A stretch of DNA of 64,000 nt from the NCBI RefSeq assembly GCF_964656455.1, contig NC_135722.1:109188234-109252233 (forward strand), given 5' to 3'. This DNA comes from Halichoerus grypus (taxonomy: Eukaryota > Chordata > Mammalia > Carnivora > Phocidae). Of this stretch, positions 46,760-57,707 are shown in pieces. A program made the translations under genes and the position numbers. Positions within the stretch are counted from its first letter, which is position 1. The number at the start of each line of letters is the position of its first letter. The notes under the pieces are model-generated. The model saw only the letters and a program-made list of their open reading frames with translations, was not told where the DNA came from and did no database searches.

Positions 46760-46822
46760 GGAAAGAAAAGAAAAAAAAGAAAAGAAAAGAAAAGAAAAGA
46801 AAAGAAAAAAAGAAAATTCAAA
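46760..46822. repeat. (AAAAG)n microsatellite
   Basis: gaaagaaaagaaaaaaaaga followed by AAAAG units. Confidence 0.96.
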
Positions 46823-46960
46823 TAAAGGAGATAATATTAACTAAACAAAATCCCATTTACTATTTGTTGAATTCTTCACAACAAATTCCATTCATTATAG
46901 CCTGTGAGATCTAGGCATGTCTACTTACTAGGACAGTCAATCACAAGTAAATCCAGTTTT

Positions 46961-47000
46961 AAATTAGCAGTCCTTGGAATAAATTAGCAGTCCTTGGGAT
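46961..47000. repeat. 20 bp tandem duplication
   Basis: aaattagcagtccttggaat at 46961-46980 and aaattagcagtccttgggat at 46981-47000. Confidence 0.95.
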
Positions 47001-47009
47001 CATATTCAT

Positions 47010-47215
47010 GCTCCCATCCACTCATTATTTATTTGATGAACATTATTTAATAAACAGTTACTGGAAGCTACTGTGCCAGTCTTTGGGGAATGTAATAGGC
47101 AGCAAGAGTTCAGAAAAGTCACTCTAAACATAAAGATCCTTTCTGTCAGGGGGTTAAGATTAGGTAACCAGCAATTATTTATAATATAAAGTGATATGCA
47201 TAAGATCTGACTATG
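47010..47215 (-). repeat. L2-like relic, antisense (tentative)
   Basis: 'tccactcattatttatttgatgaac' and 'aagctactgtgccagtctttggggaatg' are like the L2 3' end in reverse. Confidence 0.5.
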
Positions 47216-47261
47216 CATTTGGACAACAGTATGTAAGAATCTATATAGTTCTTACAGGAAC

Positions 47262-47470
47262 AAGCTGATAGTTACCAGAGGCGAGAGGGGTAGGAGATGG
47301 GTTAAAGAGGTGATGGGGATTAAGGAGTGCACTTGTCATGATGAACACAGAGTGATGTATGGTAGTGTTGAATCACTAAATTCTACACCTGAAACTAATA
47401 TTACACTGTATGTTAACTAACTGGAATTAAAATAAAAACTCGTTAAAAAGTTAAAAAAAAGAAAAAAAGA
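47262..47470 (+). repeat. L1 3' UTR fragment, sense
   Basis: 'gatagttaccagaggcgagaggg', 'gttgaatcactaaattctacacctgaaactaa' and cactgtatgttaactaactg followed by an A tail. Confidence 0.82.
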
Positions 47471-47474
47471 AAGA

Positions 47475-47611
47475 TCCCAAAAGAACACTTGCCAACTGAG
47501 GCTATTCAATGCACAGACCTGTGGGAGAAGATAATAAATTGTTATTTTAAACTACCAACTTAGGGGTTATTTATTGTTCTTATGTTTCTAAAGCAACAGA
47601 TAATTGGAACA
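47475..47611 (+). repeat. LTR-like repeat, right part
   Basis: 'aataaattgttattttaaactaccaacttagg' and 'ctaaagcaacagataattgg' are an LTR 3' end, and probably complete the block at 46360-46745 interrupted by later insertions. Confidence 0.48.
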
Positions 47612-48652
47612 ACTAGTATTTGATCTGTTAATCCTAAAATAGGTTTCTGTGCCAATTTTCATGAGATAGAATGGTGTGTAATTTTCTTTCTTGTAATGCT
47701 TGCGTAAAATTTTTGTTAGTCTTGCTTTATAAAGTGAGTAGATATGTATTTTATCTGAAAGAGTTTTTGTATTATCAGTGATACAATTTACCAGTGAAGG
47801 AACCTTGGCGTGGAGAGTACTTTGTGGAATTCAGTAAAAGAAGTTCATTAACAGATTACAGAATATTTAGATTTTCTGATGTTTATTTGATCTATATTTT
47901 CAAACTTATTGACCAAAATGTGTTTAAAATAATTTTTGTTATGTATTTAAAATCCACAGAATGTGTAATATCCTTGACACACATAATATTTCCCATTTCT
48001 GTTTTCTTCCTATTTTTCAGGGGTGGGGGAGGAAGCAAGGAAGGGATTATAAATCAAAAATATATGTTTATTATATTACTTTCAACTTTCCTGTGTCACT
48101 AAAGATGTGCCTCTTATAAGCAACATAGAGCTGGATTTTAATTTTTAAAATTTGGCTGACTATATTTATGTTTTAGTAGGAATATTTAGTTCATTCATAT
48201 TTAATATAATCACCATTTTATTTGGATTCAAATCTCCCATTTTGTTATTAATTTCCTATTTGTTCTGGTGACTCTAATTCATTTTTTATCCTTTCCTGAT
48301 TTCTTTTGGATTATCAAGATTACTATTACAACACAATAATTGCTATTATTATTACTATTCTTATTTTTCTAATCTTCCATTAGATTTTTAGTTGAACATA
48401 CTTACTATAAATATCTTCCACTTTTAAGTAGTTTCTCTACAGATTTTCACAGGTACCAATGACTTACCAGAGATATTCAAAATTAGAACCCATCACATCC
48501 CAGATGATCAAGATTATTGCTATCCTCGTTTACATTTAGTAATTCGACTTCCTTTTAACCTCCTAACTTTTATGCCATTATTTGCACATGATTGAATTCT
48601 ACATACATACATTTTTTAACTTTTAGGAAGGTTTTGCTCCCTATAAATTATG

Positions 48653-48654
<2 letters not shown>

Positions 48655-48723
<69 letters not shown>
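48655..48723. repeat. (AT)n-(TG)n microsatellite
   Basis: Some 40 bases of AT, a gtgtgtgtgtgtg core, and AT again. Confidence 0.97.
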
Positions 48724-48724
<1 letters not shown>

Positions 48725-50039
48725 AAGATATTCACCTAGAAAATTCTTAGGTGGTCTTCACCCCTGCCTGGCATTGAAAAAATCCACATCATCCAACATA
48801 ACCCCTTATTTCTTTCATACAGTTTTTCTGACAGTGGTATATAATGAAAAATTTGAGGGGAAAAATGAGATTGAAAAAGTAGAAGCAGATAGAAATCTAC
48901 CATTTTTCCTCTAATTTTCTATGATTGGAAGTACCTAACAAACCACCATACCTGAGTATTCATATCATCACATTTTCAACAACATGAAATAGTCTTTTAA
49001 AAATATTTTCATTATTTGGACTAAAGAAAATTGGACTATCAAAACATCACATATACCCATAAAACACTAACAAAAAAGCAGAATAAAGAAATCACAAAGT
49101 AATAGTCAGTACATTAATGTCTGTATCCACTTTCTATTGTGCAAGGTGTCAAGTTAGGGATGGGGAAGAAGATCAGAAATTCTCAGTACATCAGCCACCT
49201 ATTTTGCAGAATTATCCAGGAACATCTTTCAACTCTTCCTTTGTGGAGCTAGCATCTCTGTGTTATGTGACACAGTGAATTCTGGTTTAAACAAACTGAA
49301 CACCTCCTAAATCTTAAACCAAAAAAAGAAAAAAAAGAAAGAGCAAATCTGTTTAGGCAGAAAGAAAAAAGCAACTCACCATCTTTCTCCAAGAAGTTTT
49401 CCTCCTCTTCTCTTCCTACCTCTCTCTCCCTCGCCTGCCCCCCCCTTTTTCTGCAAGTTTCCCAATTGTTCAGATTTACACTCATGAAAATATTTACAAA
49501 TTCACAGACTACTGAATGTTTGGTGTTGAAATGGTTAGAGCAAAACCAGACATTTTTTATAAGGATATGGTTAAAAACAACCACTTCACACACATTCTTT
49601 TTATTTTCCTTTTGATCAAGGTTTTGATATTTTACCAATGAGGATTTATGAACTGATAGTGTCTAAAATAATGTACTTGTTCCCATAGTCCTTGAAACTC
49701 TTAACCATCTTAATTCTGAATTACCACCTTTCTTCTATCCAGCAACCCTGTAATGTGGGAGAGAAATCTTGGTATTTCTGTTGGGGAAATTCTCACTTTT
49801 CACAATGTAGAGCTGAAAAGGAATTTGAAGAATATCTTTTCCAATTACCTCACTTCTATAGTTGAAATTTTTTTTTCTATTTAATATTATGGAAGGCACA
49901 ATTATTTTAATTCTGACAAGAATACTAGTGTGACAGTTTAATTTCTCGACGTGGCTATGCTATACTCCCCTGTAATTCAGTCAAAGACTAAACTAGGTGT
50001 TTCTGTGAAATATCTTGGAGATGTTATTAAAGTTCATGG
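48724..50039. other. Nothing recognised
   Basis: AT-rich. A minus frame at 49249-49638 runs over A-rich and CT-rich tracts and is not convincing. Confidence 0.4.
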
Positions 50040-50049
50040 TAAGTTCACT

Positions 50050-50298
50050 TTAAGTAAGGAAGATGACCCTGGATAATGGGAGTGGGCCAGATTCAATGAG
50101 TTGTCTGAGGCTTCCCCGAAGAAGAAATTTAGCCCATGGAACGGCAGCTTGAGCTTGTGACCCAGTTCCAGCCTGCTCTTCCTGACAACCCTACCTGGCC
50201 CCAGTAATCATGCAAGCCAATCCCTTGTAATAGATCTTTCAGTATACATCCCCTATTGGTTCTGTCTCTGTGACTGAACTCTACCCACACAGCTAATA
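50050..50298 (+). repeat. LTR-like repeat, sense
   Basis: 'ccctggataatgggagtgggccagattcaatgagttg', 'agtaatcatgcaagccaatcccttgtaa' and 'cctattggttctgtctctgtg' follow a common mammalian LTR. The terminal phrase is the same as in the antisense copy at 25095. Confidence 0.7.
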
Positions 50299-51199
50299 AA
50301 GTAAAATACAATCACATGTCACAGGCTTGCACTCAGATACTGCAAACACAGAAATCAATCTCAACCCCCTGAAATTCTCTTCCATTCTCCAAGCTAGTGT
50401 TAAAAATACTTCAAGAATTTACATTGAGCAAGGTATTAGATTAAACAGGACAGAGGATACAGAAGCTTCAGAGTTTTGTTAAGTACTATCAACAGAGAGA
50501 AAGGGAACGTCATGAAAGAAGAGCGTGTCACCCTAGCTCTACATGCAGAACAAAGTGTCCAGATAGAAAGAGTCACTGACTATCCCAGAACAACCTGGGC
50601 TTGTAACTGTTACGCAGGGTATTTGATCAGTTCACTGAAAATTACCTGAAGTTAATGTATTCTCCAGTATTTTTACAGGAACATTGTTTTTTGTTTGTTT
50701 GTTCATTTCCAGAACAATATCTGTGTCTCTATTCAGGGCTTATTTTTAATTTTTCAATTAATTAACGTAAAAAATATGGTGAAATAAAACCTAGTCTCTG
50801 CAACTATTCATACGCCTAAGGCACTGACCCAAAAATGCTTATAATGTGTTGCTTATCTCCTCTTTTCGTTTGAATTTTTCAAAAGATTTATGCCTGGAAG
50901 ATAACTTTTTGCATTCTCTTTGATTAGTGAAGTTGATGAAAATTTTACTGGCAAATAGAGGTTCCAGTTCAACCCATCCACTAATTAAGCAGTATTTTCT
51001 TTCTTAAAGCAGAGAAGTAATTGAATCATTGGAAGACAAACCAGAACTTAATGACATGGCTCCCAGCACACAGCAATCACACGGAGTCACCTCACACAGA
51101 CAGCCTGCGGGATTCTTCACTGCAAAGGCTCTAAAATTACACATAATTCAGAAAAATAAACTTGTAAGACACAGATCTAGAGCGGAATTTATCCATTAA
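50299..51199. other. Nothing recognised
   Basis: AT-rich unique-looking sequence. Confidence 0.45.
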
Positions 51200-51480
51200 T
51201 TCATTTCATAAACACAGGTTGCTTACTGAGTGCCAGACCCCGTGCGAGCGAGCCCAGCTGAACCTGCAGGCGGGACCACCGCCCTGAAGACACACACGCG
51301 ACCGCCAGGCGGGGACACGCACACACAGCGCGTTCCAACACGCGTGTGAAACAGAAAGCCACCGAGGACTGTCACGTCAGCTGACCGGTGAAAGACGTGA
51401 AGGAGCCAGGCCGCGGGGCTCAGGGAAACGAAGACCGGGTTCCGGCTGGGGGCGCAGGGGAGGTTACACAGGGCCGTCGG
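51200..51480. other. CpG-dense patch of unknown nature
   Basis: After a short MIR/L2-like beginning (ttgcttactgagtgccagac), the block 51240-51480 has many CpG (ccaggcggggacacgcacac, cagcgcgttccaacacgcgt). The 155-codon minus frame at 51223-51690 crosses it and then runs into an L1 relic, so I do not call a gene. Confidence 0.4.
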
Positions 51481-51499
51481 CCCAGTTTCATCCAACCTG

Positions 51500-51740
51500 T
51501 TCCCAGCTACCTCTATTAGAAGCAATGCTGTGATTACTATCTTTATAAATCTGTCAAACTTTAATAATTTCCTTATATCAAGTCCTAAGAGGCGGAACTG
51601 CTGGGTCAAAGATTGTATTTTTACGATTTTTTTAAAACACAGTCCCAAACTGCCTGAGGGGCCGGTTAGCCTAAGACTCACTAGCCACAATTATGAATAC
51701 CTGATGGATTCTGCAGACATCCTCTTCCATGTTGCAGACA
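51500..51740 (-). repeat. Old L1/HAL1 fragment, antisense
   Basis: 'gcaatgctgtgattactatc', 'gaggcggaactgctgggtcaaagattg' and 'caaactgcctgagggg' read as diverged antisense L1. Confidence 0.6.
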
Positions 51741-52061
51741 AAAACTTCATTCCCAAAAAGTCAAAGGTAATTAAAAAAAAAAGTCTTGAAGTCCCTGTAC
51801 ATTATTTTCTAGAAGGAGAGCCAGCTTACATGTGTAACATGTAAAACTGGTAATAAACTCATTTCCTCCCAGTCCCCGAGTCAGATCCATCGGCACGCAT
51901 ACATCGGGTGTTGTGTTATGCTGAGTCCCACTTAAACATTCTCCTAAACTGCCACGTAGAGACCACATGAGGCTGTTTATGTGTTCACTCTGCGGCTCCG
52001 TGTCTTCCCACAGGTACTAGTCATCTCCTTTGTAAACTTCTATTTTTTATCCTCCATTCTA

Positions 52062-52397
52062 TGGAAATTTGGATAGTTGATTAAAAGACACCCCATCCCT
52101 CCAAATTCCTATGTTGGGACCTAACCCCCAAGGTGATGGCATTGGGAGGTGGGACCTCTGGGAGGTGATCAGGTCATGAGGGCACAACCCTAAGCTCCCC
52201 CGTCCTTCAGTCATGTGAGGACACAAGGACAGAACAGCCATCTGTGAACCAGGAGCCAGGTTCTCACCGCACATGGAGTCTGTCGGCACCTTGATCTTGG
52301 ACTTCCCTACCTCCAGAACTGGGGAAAATAAACTTCTGTTGTTTATAGGACACCAACCCATGGTGTCCTATGAGAGCAGCCCAAAAGGACTAAGAAA
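52062..52397 (+). repeat. MaLR (MLT1/MST) LTR, sense, nearly complete
   Basis: 'tcctatgttgggacctaacccccaaggtgatgg', gggaggtgatcaggtcatga, 'catgtgaggacacaagg', ccttgatcttggacttccct and agcagcccaaaaggactaag occur in canonical order. Confidence 0.93.
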
Positions 52398-52429
52398 AGC
52401 CCCGAGACAGAACTGCAGACAGCAGACGG

Positions 52430-52618
52430 TTCTCAAAATACAATCTCCAGACCAACAGCTTGAGACTCATTTGGGAACGTGTCAGAGATAAAAATTCCCA
52501 AGTCCCACAGCAGAACAACTGAGTCAGAAACTCTGGAGATGGGGCTCAGCAATCTGTGTGTTAACTAGTCCTCTTTGGGCGATTCTGATGTATGCTAAAA
52601 TCAGAGAACCACCAGCTA
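52430..52618. repeat. MER5A hAT MITE
   Basis: ggttctcaaaatacaatctc start, 'ctgagtcagaaactctggagatggggctcagcaa' middle, and an end aaaatcagagaaccacc giving short terminal inverted repeats (ggttctc/gagaacc). Confidence 0.75.
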
Positions 52619-52654
52619 GTTCACGTTACAGGGTAGAAAACACAACTTCAGTTT

Positions 52655-52825
52655 CATCATGAGGGCACCTGCTTTGAGTTCCAACCACTGTCCAGCTGTG
52701 TGACACTGGATGAGCATATTAACCTCTCTGAACCTTACTGTTAAATGGAAATAACACCTGCAATTAATGAGTGAATGTACACAGAGCGAGAGGCACAGTG
52801 CCCGACACACAGGAAGTTCCTAACA
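52655..52825 (+). repeat. MIR SINE, sense
   Basis: 'agctgtgtgacactggatgag', 'taacctctctgaaccttactgttaaatgg' and 'gaggcacagtgcccgacacacagg' match MIR. Confidence 0.78.
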
Positions 52826-53054
52826 GCGGAGGTTGCACCCGGGACAACGATTAGGATAATGAACATGCAAATGAAGAAGAATTTCTGTGCCGTATTTTTG
52901 GTCTTCAGGCTATCTGAGCCCAGCGTTTGGTTTCACGTACCCTTGCCTCTAATTTTATAACTCAAACTTCTTATCTGACAGAGTCATGACTCAGGGTCAC
53001 GAACCAGAGCACAACTCCTGCACTCATACCAAACAGAAATCTCTGTTCCACTTG

Positions 53055-53242
53055 GGGTTTCCAGATTTAGCAAATAAAAATACAGCATACTCAGCTAAAT
53101 TTGAGTTTCAATCAACTAATATTTTGAAATCTAATTATATCCAGTGGAATATTTAGAACACATTTACATAATAATATTGTTACTTATCTGAAATTCAAAT
53201 TTACCTGGGTGTGGTGTATTTTACCAAGTAGCCCTTCCTACG
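53055..53242. repeat. Palindromic MITE-like element
   Basis: The left arm (tttagcaaataaaaatacag, ctaaatttgagtttca) is an imperfect inverted repeat of the right arm (tgaaattcaaatttacctgg ... gtattttaccaagtagccc). This is the layout of a non-autonomous hairpin DNA transposon. Confidence 0.65.
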
Positions 53243-53261
53243 ACACCCATCCCTGTGTACA

Positions 53262-53362
53262 ATTAGCAAGTGACTTAACCTCTCTGTCAGTTTCTTCATC
53301 TGTAACAAGTAAGTAATAATAGTATCTACAGTATAGGGTTGCTGTGAAGGATACAAAGTGTG
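53262..53362 (+). repeat. MIR SINE fragment, sense
   Basis: caagtgacttaacctctctg, 'ttcttcatctgtaac' and 'agggttgctgtgaagg'. Confidence 0.72.
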
Positions 53363-54314
53363 TATATATTATGCTTATATATGTGTATGCGTGTGTGTAT
53401 GTGTGTACAAAACACAGTCTTATAAATAGTAAATATCAACCTAGGATATTACCTTCAATTATTTATAAAACATAATAGGTTTTAACGGCAATTCATGACA
53501 AGTACTCTAATTTATCATTTGGAAAACGTTTGGTCGGGGCCGGAACAACATACATGTCAGTAATACAAAGAGATATTTTGAAAATATGGAATTCTATTGA
53601 AGTAGAATTCATTAGCATATAAATGTTTCTTTCAACCAGAGAAATAAGAACATAGACTTCATAACTGCTACATATAAAAACTTTCCCACATCTATTTCAG
53701 AAGCTTGGTACTCATTATGCAAAATAACCAAAGCTTCTACTAAACTCTTCTAGAATATTTTTTGAATTCTGATGAGTTTTCAAATCAGCTTTATATAGGT
53801 TAACTAGTACCAGCTAAGTTCTATTTTTCACAGGAAAAAAAACAACTCAAGATTGTCAGGTTTGCAGAGTTTATGTTCTTTGAATGCATTTACTGTGAAA
53901 GACGAAAGCCCATTGCTGAGTTTTTAGATCAGGTAATAATTTTTATATTACAAGGACTAAAGTTAGGAATAGATTAATGGTTTCATTTTTATTTCTCTCA
54001 TTTTTCCAGGCAGAGAAATTTGTCACTAAAACTCTTTTTATGTTTTGAAGCTCTGGCACTAATGGAAATATAAAAATGTAAAAAATATCATGCTAGAAAT
54101 AAGGATGCCTATTATTTGGAAATATTTTAATTCATTTCTACTGAGTTTGTTTAATAGACCTTGGGCTGGTTTAAGTGAAATGCTGTATTTTTAGGAAATA
54201 TACAAGAAAGAACACGTGACATATTAGCTCAAATCTTGTTAGCGTATCATGTCCTTAAGATATGTTTTTTGTGTTTTTATTTTTACCAGAAGAAATAGAG
54301 AAAACTATAATGTT
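53363..54314. other. Nothing recognised
   Basis: AT-rich sequence with a short TG/TA run near 53360-53405. Confidence 0.45.
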
Positions 54315-54328
54315 CTAAGTTAGTCTTT

Positions 54329-54526
54329 TTTTTTTTTTTTAAAGATTTTATTTATTTATTTGAGAGAGAGAGAATGAGAGACAGAGAGCATGAGAGGGGG
54401 GAGGGTCAGAGGGAGAAGCAGACTCCCCGCTGAGCAGGGAGCCCGATGCGGGACTCGATCCCGGGACTCCAGGACCATGACCTGAGCCGAAGGCAGTCGC
54501 TTAACCAACTGAGCCACCCAGGCGCC
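54329..54526 (-). mobile_element. SINEC, antisense, older subfamily, TSDs
   Basis: Exact TSD ctaagttagtcttt at 54315-54328 and 54527-54540. Body like 19549 and 27705 (ggcagtcgcttaaccaactg). Confidence 0.97.
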
Positions 54527-54540
54527 CTAAGTTAGTCTTT

Positions 54541-54855
54541 GATAGGTGTAGGGTAGGATATATTTTTGGTGATACACGTTTCTAAACAGAATGGTAAAAT
54601 GATGAACATTGACGAAAACTTACTACATTATATTAAAAGAGTAAAATTGTATCTCTTGACAATACTTCACTTTTAAATGCTGAGCCAGTTGGAAAAGAGT
54701 GTTGGAGGGAGTCTCTGACTTCAACATTCGACACCCATTTTCTCCCGCTATGTCTTCTGCCCTCATCAGCATTAATGTAGCAGTTTACACTTACCAAAGC
54801 TACTTCAAAAAATCTTATGAAGAAAGGGAGATCCGGTGTTATTTCGACATTATTT
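54541..54855. other. Nothing recognised
   Basis: Unique-looking sequence. Confidence 0.45.
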
Positions 54856-54859
54856 TAAA

Positions 54860-55440
54860 TGTTTTTGGGTAAAGCCCAAACCCTTTAATAATGGCCCTAT
54901 GTCTGTCTTGCTCCACACTGACCCTTCTTCCTGTCTTCTCTCTGGAGACCAGCTGCAATCACAGTCACCTCCGTGCCCCAACACAGAAACACCCATGCAC
55001 ACGAGCACGGCTTCCCCCCACGATCACAGTTTTCACTCCCCCTGACCTCCCAGCTGGTGCTCCAGCCATGCTAGAAGGTTGGGAATTCATCCAACCCCAT
55101 TGCTCCCTTCAAGCCACATTCCAAGCTGCTGATGCTCTCTGAATGTTTACCTTCCCTCCCACGTGGTCCTCTCCTCCATACATCTTCCCTGGTTGACGTC
55201 TCTTAATTCTTCGTGCTTCTGATCACTTCTCTCTGGTTGGACTAGGAAGTTGCTCTGAGCCAGCCAAGTCTAGTGGCCACTTCCCAGAGATCACAGTACT
55301 GTTCTGTAATTGACCATGTGTACATAATATTCACATGTCTGTTCACTTGCTTCTTTTTCTCACTATTCTAGCTTTTTGAGGATAGGGACTGTCCTCTTCC
55401 TGGTTGTACCCCTGTACAAATCTATGGTCCAACATATAAG
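54860..55440 (+). repeat. L2 LINE 3' region, sense
   Basis: 'taaagcccaaaccctttaataatggccc', 'tgtctgtcttgctcc' and near the end 'ctttttgaggatagggactgtcctc' follow L2 order, with much divergence in the middle. Confidence 0.6.
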
Positions 55441-55675
55441 AGAAGAAAAGACTGGAGCAACACATAAACAATTTCTCCATCTATATATTGGGAAGCTGAG
55501 GAATAAGAAACTATTGTGTTACTCAAGAACTACAAAATGAGGATTATTCCTGAAGCCTTGAGGTGTAACAGAATCAGGACTGAACTGGATATAAACTGTT
55601 TCTCTCATTCTTCTTCATTCAGAATTCTTTCCAATTAGGGCTACAGTTCTCTACTCCTTGTCAATGTCACACTTC

Positions 55676-55802
55676 CTTTTTTTTTTTTTATTTCTTAAGA
55701 TTTTATTTTTAAGTAATCTCTATACCCAACATGGGGCTTGAAGTCACAATTCCAAGATCAAGAGTTGCATGCTCCTCTGACTGAGCCAGCCAAGTGACTC
55801 AC
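55676..55802 (-). mobile_element. SINEC variant, antisense, short form, TSDs
   Basis: 'ttttaagtaatctctatacccaacatggggcttgaagtcac' and 'agagttgcatgctcctctgactgagccagcc' belong to a different carnivore SINE variant. TSD caatgtcacacttc at 55662-55675 and 55803-55816. Confidence 0.93.
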
Positions 55803-55834
55803 CAATGTCACACTTCTTGAAAAATATTGTCTTC

Positions 55835-57205
55835 ATATAATGTCTCTGTAGCCTCACCCTCCTGCCCACTGTAATCTGGCTTCTGTCTTCCCAATCTACT
55901 GAATTTGATTTGTAAGATGTCGCAATGAATCTTCATGTTATCCTATCAACATCCCCACCTATTGAAATAACTCTCTCTAGGATCCACAGGTACCATACTT
56001 TCCTAATATCTTTACATTCTTGGCCTCTTTTCAGTCTCCTTTCCTGGTCTCCTCTCTATCCAATTTTCAATGTCACATGCCCCAGGGTTTTGACCCGAGG
56101 CCCCTCGCTTATGTCAGTACAAAGACTCCTACATCCACTTCCCACCTGCCATCGCCACTTGGCTCTGCCTTGGGCTTCTCGATATCAGGAAGGCTTCTAT
56201 GCACCTGATTACTGCATCATCTGGCCCATATTAGTAATTACAGAACACTAGAATCCATCCTTTACTTCTTCATTTTACTTCTTCTTTCCATCAGTAAATC
56301 CTGTACGTTCTATCTTTTAAAAATATCCTGACTGCAATTTTTTTTTACAAGTTATACAGTTCCCAACCTGGTCCAAGTCACCATGACAGTTCTCCTGGAT
56401 GACTCCTTAACTGATCAAATTTCCACTGATGCTACTTTTTAATCCATTCTCGACATAACAGTGAGGCTAGAATAATCTTTGCAAAATGTCAATCAGATGG
56501 TTCCTTCTCCTGCTTAAACCCTCTAATCTTTGGTTTACCATTAAAATAAAATTTTTAAAAAGGCCTTTCATGCTCTGGCCCTTGCTTATATTCTACACAT
56601 TTAGGGGCACCTGGGTGGCTCAGTCATTAAGCATTTGCCTTTGGCTCAGGTCATGGTCCCAGGTCCTGGGATCGAGCCCCACATTGGGCTTCCTGCTCAG
56701 TGGGAAGCCTGCTTCTCCCATCCCCCCCAACCCCGCTTGTGTTCCCTCTCTCGCTGTGTCTCTCTTTGTGAAATAAATAAAATCTTTAAAAAAAAAAATT
56801 CTACACATTTAGATAATTCTTCACTTGACTCCTCTAATTCCTTCAGCTGTACTGACTTCCATGATTTCCTTGTACAACCAAGCTTTCTCTGGACTCTGGG
56901 TCTTTGATCTTGGTCCCTCTGCCAAGAATGTTCTCTTCCATTCCCTTCCCATGGTCTAGCATTTTTCCCCCTTGAGGTTTGAGAGACTGACACTCTACCC
57001 ACTTTATTTCTGTTTTCCTTATCTTGTTTACTTGGTAATATCTAATTTTTGCTTCCTGGTTATTGTCTGTTTGTCCTCACCACCCACCTGCCAACACAAA
57101 TCACAGTATTTGTCATCTTTTCATGGTGACACTCCAGGGCAAACACTGTAGGCCCCCTGGACATTCACTGACTGAACAATACGAATGGACATTAACTGAG
57201 TATGT
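55835..57205 (+). repeat. Long L2 LINE relic, sense, split by a SINE
   Basis: Unusually long for L2. ttttcagtctcctttcctgg and 'catgccccagggttttgacccgaggcccctcgct' (near 56030-56110), 'ccatcagtaaatcctg' (56290), cctggtccaagtcaccatga (56368), tcaatcagatggttccttct (56489) and catgctctggcccttgctta (56569) are in L2 order. After the SINE come 'tttgatcttggtccctctgccaagaatgttctcttcc' and a weak 3' end. Confidence 0.75.
56604..56797 (+). mobile_element. SINEC, sense, nested in L2, TSDs
   Basis: ggggcacctgggtggctcag head and an A tail to 56797. Exact TSD attctacacattta at 56590-56603 and 56798-56811. Confidence 0.97.
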
Positions 57206-57555
57206 GCGTGATCACCGTACCTCCGTTTTGTCTCCTGTACAACGGAAGGCTGTGGACGTGACCACATACAAACTACTCTAAAGTTCTCAAATTACTTGAA
57301 TTTCTGAACCTATTTATTACTGATCAAATGTTTATTTATATGATATAGTGTGGAGAACACTGAGCAAAACAGAGTTGTAAAGCAAACTGAAAATCTTTAA
57401 GAAAACAAGATTGGAATGGTTTGGTGGGGCATGTGTTCTCTGAGAAATACACTACCACACAGTTAAGAGAGAAAATCAGGGAACCAAGGCTTCAGAGTGA
57501 TTTTTAATAGCCATATTGAAACATTCTGCCATGTTTAAATAAGATTTACCACAGT
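57206..57555. other. Nothing recognised
   Basis: AT-rich unique-looking sequence before the L1 cluster. Confidence 0.45.
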
Positions 57556-57707
57556 AAATAGACATCTTCCAAAGAAGACATACAGATGACTAACAGACAC
57601 ATGAAAAGATGCTCATCAACACTCATCATCAGGGAAATGCACATCAAAACCACTATGAGATATCACCTCACACCTGTCAGAATCACTAGTATCAGAAAGA
57701 AATAAAA
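57556..57707 (+). repeat. L1 ORF2 fragment, sense, ending at a full-length-type L1
   Basis: acatcttccaaagaagacat, 'catgaaaagatgctcatcaacactcatcatcaggg' and 'atcacctcacacctgtcagaat' are L1 ORF2. The fragment stops where an L1 5' UTR begins. It is probably an older L1 into which the next element inserted. Confidence 0.8.

Larger units (their letters stand above)
44690..48620 (-). mobile_element. Old L1 (L1M-type) ORF2, antisense, in three pieces
   Basis: Piece 1 (44690-45929) carries 'tatgggattgctagttcagc', 'gagttttccaacatggctgc', 'ggtgacctggttaagaagcc' and 'gtccataatctcacctg'. Piece 2 (46153-46345) carries acataaaacattgcatacct. Piece 3 (47612-48620) carries ataccattt-like 'gatacaatttaccagtgaag', 'gcctcttataagcaacatagagctgg' and 'attcaaatctcccattttgtta'. 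Their order follows antisense L1 ORF2 from 3' to 5'. The first break is a SINE, the second an LTR-like element with further insertions. Strongly diverged; no coding capacity. Confidence 0.78.

Noticed and set aside
51223..51690. 155-codon minus-strand frame
   Set aside because: It crosses from L1-like sequence (51500-51690) into an unrelated CpG-dense patch, so it is not one gene.
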